From NCBI RefSeq assembly GCF_041381155.1, contig NC_091134.1, positions 53,579,944 to 53,643,943 of the forward strand: 64,000 bases of DNA, given 5' to 3'. The stretch comes from Argopecten irradians. Lineage: Eukaryota; Mollusca; Bivalvia; Pectinida; Pectinidae. Positions within the stretch are counted from its first letter, which is position 1, and every line of letters begins with the position of its first letter. The notes beneath the pieces are model-generated. The model made no database searches. It was not told the DNA's origin and worked only from the letters and a program-made list of their open reading frames with translations. Positions 61,388-64,000 of this stretch are shown one piece after another. The position numbers and the translations under genes were made by a program.

Positions 61388-62040
61388 TATAGTTTAAAGT
61401 ATGTCCTTTTATTTCTAAATTATGTCTTCTATATGAAATAAAAAATAAAATAAACAAGTAGAGCTTCGCTCTTCCCATGCAGTGCATGATTCATATTATA
61501 ATCTCGTAATAATTTACTTATCAATGCTATATATTTAATGTTGTCATAGATTACAACAGCAAAATTAAGAGTTTCTAGTTTCTGTTTACCAAAGTACATT
61601 GAAATGAATCAAACATGCATGCTCCTGTTTTATACCAATTCTGAGAATCCATACACAGTAGTGTATATCAAAAAGTTTGCATATGCCAATATCATATTAT
61701 CTATATAAGATTTATTGAACATATGGACTGGTATAAATGAAAGGAAACGTAAGCGTTTCCACGATTTGCCATCAGTTTGTCAATCCAATTAGATTTTTAT
61801 GAAGTTGAACTGTGTAAAAATACACTGTCAGGTTGATAACCTCAATGTTCAATAGCTATTCTAAATGGGATTTATATTCGTATGGGTCTCAATATACATA
61901 CCAAACGTTTCTATGATGTTAAAACTCTATCACTGAATATACTGTATATCCATCCATTGACGTTTACTTCCATGCTTAATGAAAATATGTACCCGGTGTG
62001 GATTTGTTTACCTGCCCAGCAACAAGAGAACGGATGTGTA

Positions 62041-62262
62041 AGAAAGTGTGACGTAGCCAAATGGTGGGCAAATTGAGAGTAGCCGGAAGTAGAATGACGT
62101 AGTAATTTCATGTGTAGAAATTAGAACCCGGAAGGGGAATATTATCATCCAGCCAGCATCCATAGAAAATCAGCAACATCCTCCACTGAATTTTTCATCG
62201 GTACTAAATTGCACATTTAAGACCACTTTTTTTATTCAAATTTGCACCCATTTCTCTGCAAG
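62041..62262 (+). promoter_or_regulatory. Probable promoter and 5' UTR of the SH3BGRL-family gene
   Basis: Within ~220 bases before the ATG there is an ETS-type site GCCGGAAGT (62082-62090), a second CCGGAAG at ~62131, and two TGACGTAG CRE-like sites (62049 and 62095). No TATA box is evident. ETS/CRE clusters are common in TATA-less housekeeping promoters. The transcription start is not determined. Confidence 0.4.
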
Positions 62263-62307
62263 ATGGTGTTGCGATTGTTCTACACATCAGTGACGTCCAC
62301 TGTCGGG
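62263..62307 (+). CDS. SH3BGRL: SH3BGRL-family exon 1
   Basis: ATG in good context (gcaagATGG), 15 codons, donor ggg/gtaagg. The family's first beta strand is encoded here. Confidence 0.85.
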
Positions 62308-63978
62308 GTAAGGAATCTTTGTTTACATTTTTTGACAGTTCAATAATGCCACACCCACTTCTTAAAGATGAAGTCAAGTGTAGAAGGATCTTACGAATTG
62401 TTTATTTTAACATAACTATGCAGCACGGATTTATTTAACACATTTGGCTAGTAAGCTTGTTCTACGTTAGATGAAGATCTGCTGACAAATCTTGAAACTT
62501 GATAGTTTAGGTCATGGGTCAACTTTCAGTTTGATACATAATTGTAATTGTTGGTGTTTGTGTTAGTGCAATAGCACATGTAATGAAGAAGAAAGAATTG
62601 AACTCTTAGCTCGGTTATTTTGTATAAAACTGAAACTTATGGACATTGCTAATTTATATATGTGCTTAAATAGTCATGCATATATATAGTGTATCAAAAG
62701 GAGCAGTGTGGTTTCAAGGATTTATAAGTGGTTAGTCTTACACTTCTAAACACCATGCAAGATACCAATGAGCAGGGAATAAAAACCATCTTTCTCAAAA
62801 AGTACATGTTCTTGTCTAGCTTATCGAGTGAAGAACACCAATGTAAAGCTTAATTTTCATGACATATATCTAATCCTTGCTTGAAGGACTTAAGATTTAG
62901 AAGAAATGTCGCTATATATATATAAGGTATATCTTGATCTTGCCAAAGTTTTTAATTTTCACACCAGCGATTCAGGTTTTATTCCTGGTTGCAATTGGGA
63001 CACTCAACACTTTGTTGTAGTTAATAGAAAACAAAGGTAGTTATTTCCTCAAATCAGAGCTAGATTGACTTCTGAATCATTATGTTACAATACATGTAAA
63101 CTGAGATATAGACAGGAAATTGACTCTTATGCATACAGCAATATTATTCCAAAAACTTCCTATTAGTACTAAATTAATAGGAAATTAAAAAAAACCTAAA
63201 AGCAGCTAAAAGTTAAGCGTTGTGCATGTGCATGAGAAAAAGTTATCAAAGTAAAATGATGAATCTTTCCTAAAAGGTGTTATTTGGAATTTTATTCAAC
63301 ATGGGGGTCGCGGTGGCCGAGTGGTTAAGATGTCCTAGCATATTATCACAAGCCTTTCACCTCTGGGTCACTAGTTCAAATCCCATGTGGGTCAGTTGCC
63401 AGGTACTGACTGGTTTTTCTCCGGGTACTCCGGTTTTCTTCCACCATCAAACCTGGCATGTCCTTTTATATTTCGACCCTGGCAATTAATAGGACAGCAA
63501 ACTAAAACAAACAAACCAAATCATTTAACATGTTTGGTTAGGAAATGCTGGCCATGGCTACATTAATTTTCCATATATGATATATTATATCAATGTTTTA
63601 AGATTTGAAAATTTATTTTATCATTGTTTGTTTTACAAATATTGACTTGGATGTACATGTACTTAGTGTTTGAACAGTTAAGCACATGGATGCAAGTTAT
63701 AATGTTTTAAATGGTGTCATACATGAAGTCTGTTTTTGTAGAAATAATTGAATTGAAAAGTTTATAAACATGTTCATTGAATATTTTTTCAGCTTCAAAA
63801 GAAACAGGAACACATCAAGCAAGTACTGTCTGGTTATAAGCTTGAGTATGATATGATAGACATATGTGCACCTGAGAATGAAGAAGAAAAGAAATTTATG
63901 CGAGCCAATGCAAAGAGTCGAAAGACCGGCAGTGTTCCTCTTCCTCCTCAAATATTTAATGATGACACATACTGTGGG
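62263..63978 (+). CDS. SH3BGRL: SH3BGRL-family protein (SH3BGRL2-like), 5' exons, runs off the window
   Basis: SH3BGRL proteins are small cytosolic thioredoxin-fold proteins related to glutaredoxin, usually without the redox CxxC; their cellular role is poorly defined. Exon 1 (62263-62307) encodes MVLRLFYTSVTSTVG, and exon 2 (63793-63978) encodes LQKKQEHIKQVLSG and on to PLPPQIFNDDTYCG, both phase 0 with consensus junctions. The opening (MV.R.F..S), the KKQ helix start and the cis-Pro segment LPPQIFN...YCG are family hallmarks; YCG is closest to SH3BGRL2 as I recall. The rest (GDYD-type segment and C-terminus, ~30 residues) lies beyond the window. The gene is head to head with lca5. Confidence 0.88.
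63304..63522 (+). mobile_element. tRNA-derived SINE in intron 1 of the SH3BGRL-family gene
   Basis: The head is tRNA-like, with A-box GGTGGCCGAGTGG and B-box GGTCACTAGTTCAAATCCC (Leu/Ser-type, long variable arm). A central domain TTTTTCTCCGGGTACTCCGG / TTCTTCCACCATCAAACC follows, of the kind conserved in molluscan SINEs (MetaSINE-like, from memory). The tail is simple (acaaacaaacc). A 10-bp target duplication with one mismatch flanks it: ATTCAACATG (63294-63303) and ATTTAACATG (63523-63532). Confidence 0.82.
63793..63978 (+). CDS. SH3BGRL: SH3BGRL-family exon 2
   Basis: Acceptor attttttcag, 62 codons, donor ggg/gtaagc. Contains PLPPQIFNDDTYCG near the end. Confidence 0.9.
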
Positions 63979-64000
63979 GTAAGCTTGTCACATTGGTGTT

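Larger units (their letters stand above)
60556..61473. mobile_element. Foldback/TIR-like element flanked by AGAGC-type hairpins
   Basis: Ends are AAGAGCGAAGCTCTT (60556-60570) and AGAGCTTCGCTCTT (61460-61473). They are reverse complements of each other, and each folds on itself. The interior has no ORF of note and contains TGACGTCAC and ATGGCGCGAAA (60888-60920), motifs also seen beside the palindrome at 44.3 kb. The miniature LTR-like element at 61031-61387 appears to be inserted in it. Inferred from termini only. Confidence 0.45.

Overview
This is animal nuclear DNA, almost certainly from a bivalve mollusc. The reasons are AT-rich intron-bearing genes with GT-AG junctions, bivalve 'pearl'-type satellite-carrying elements (about 155-bp core repeats, an ACGG-rich microsatellite and a 3' hairpin), a tRNA-derived SINE with a mollusc-type central domain, and a Ty3/Gypsy element of the Gmr1 kind. 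Genus cannot be fixed by eye.

Three protein genes are recognised. Ribosomal protein eL24 (RPL24) is on the + strand, exons 33117-35567; its first ~27 codons were not found upstream. Lebercilin (LCA5, a ciliary coiled-coil protein) is on the - strand with six coding exons spread over 40117-59530; one exon has an apparent one-base frameshift in a homopolymer. An SH3BGRL-family thioredoxin-fold gene is on the + strand from 62263 and runs out of the window. RPL24 and lca5 are tail to tail; lca5 and SH3BGRL are head to head. LCA5 and SH3BGRL2 are also neighbours in the human genome, so this looks like very old microsynteny.

The rest is dominated by mobile and repetitive DNA. 250-6360: nested pearl/Helentron-like elements made of ~155-bp tandem repeats. 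6360-20445: AT-rich, apparently gene-poor DNA with a CpG-rich duplicated patch, short segmental duplications and a degenerate array. 20446-27984: one decayed LTR retrotransposon whose domains run gag, protease, integrase, then reverse transcriptase and RNase H, i.e. integrase before RT, as in Gmr1. 27985-33116: no recognisable gene, a 53-G tract and an inverted pearl fragment. The lca5 introns hold a G-rich minisatellite, another pearl element, a large palindrome and a fragment of a possible pogo-like transposon. At 61031-61387 lies a miniature element with two ~130-bp direct repeats that look like LTRs, each carrying a tRNA-like sequence, with a primer-binding-like site and a polypurine tract between them. 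This is the most unusual object in the window.

All assignments are by reading the sequence and remembered family features; no database search was run.
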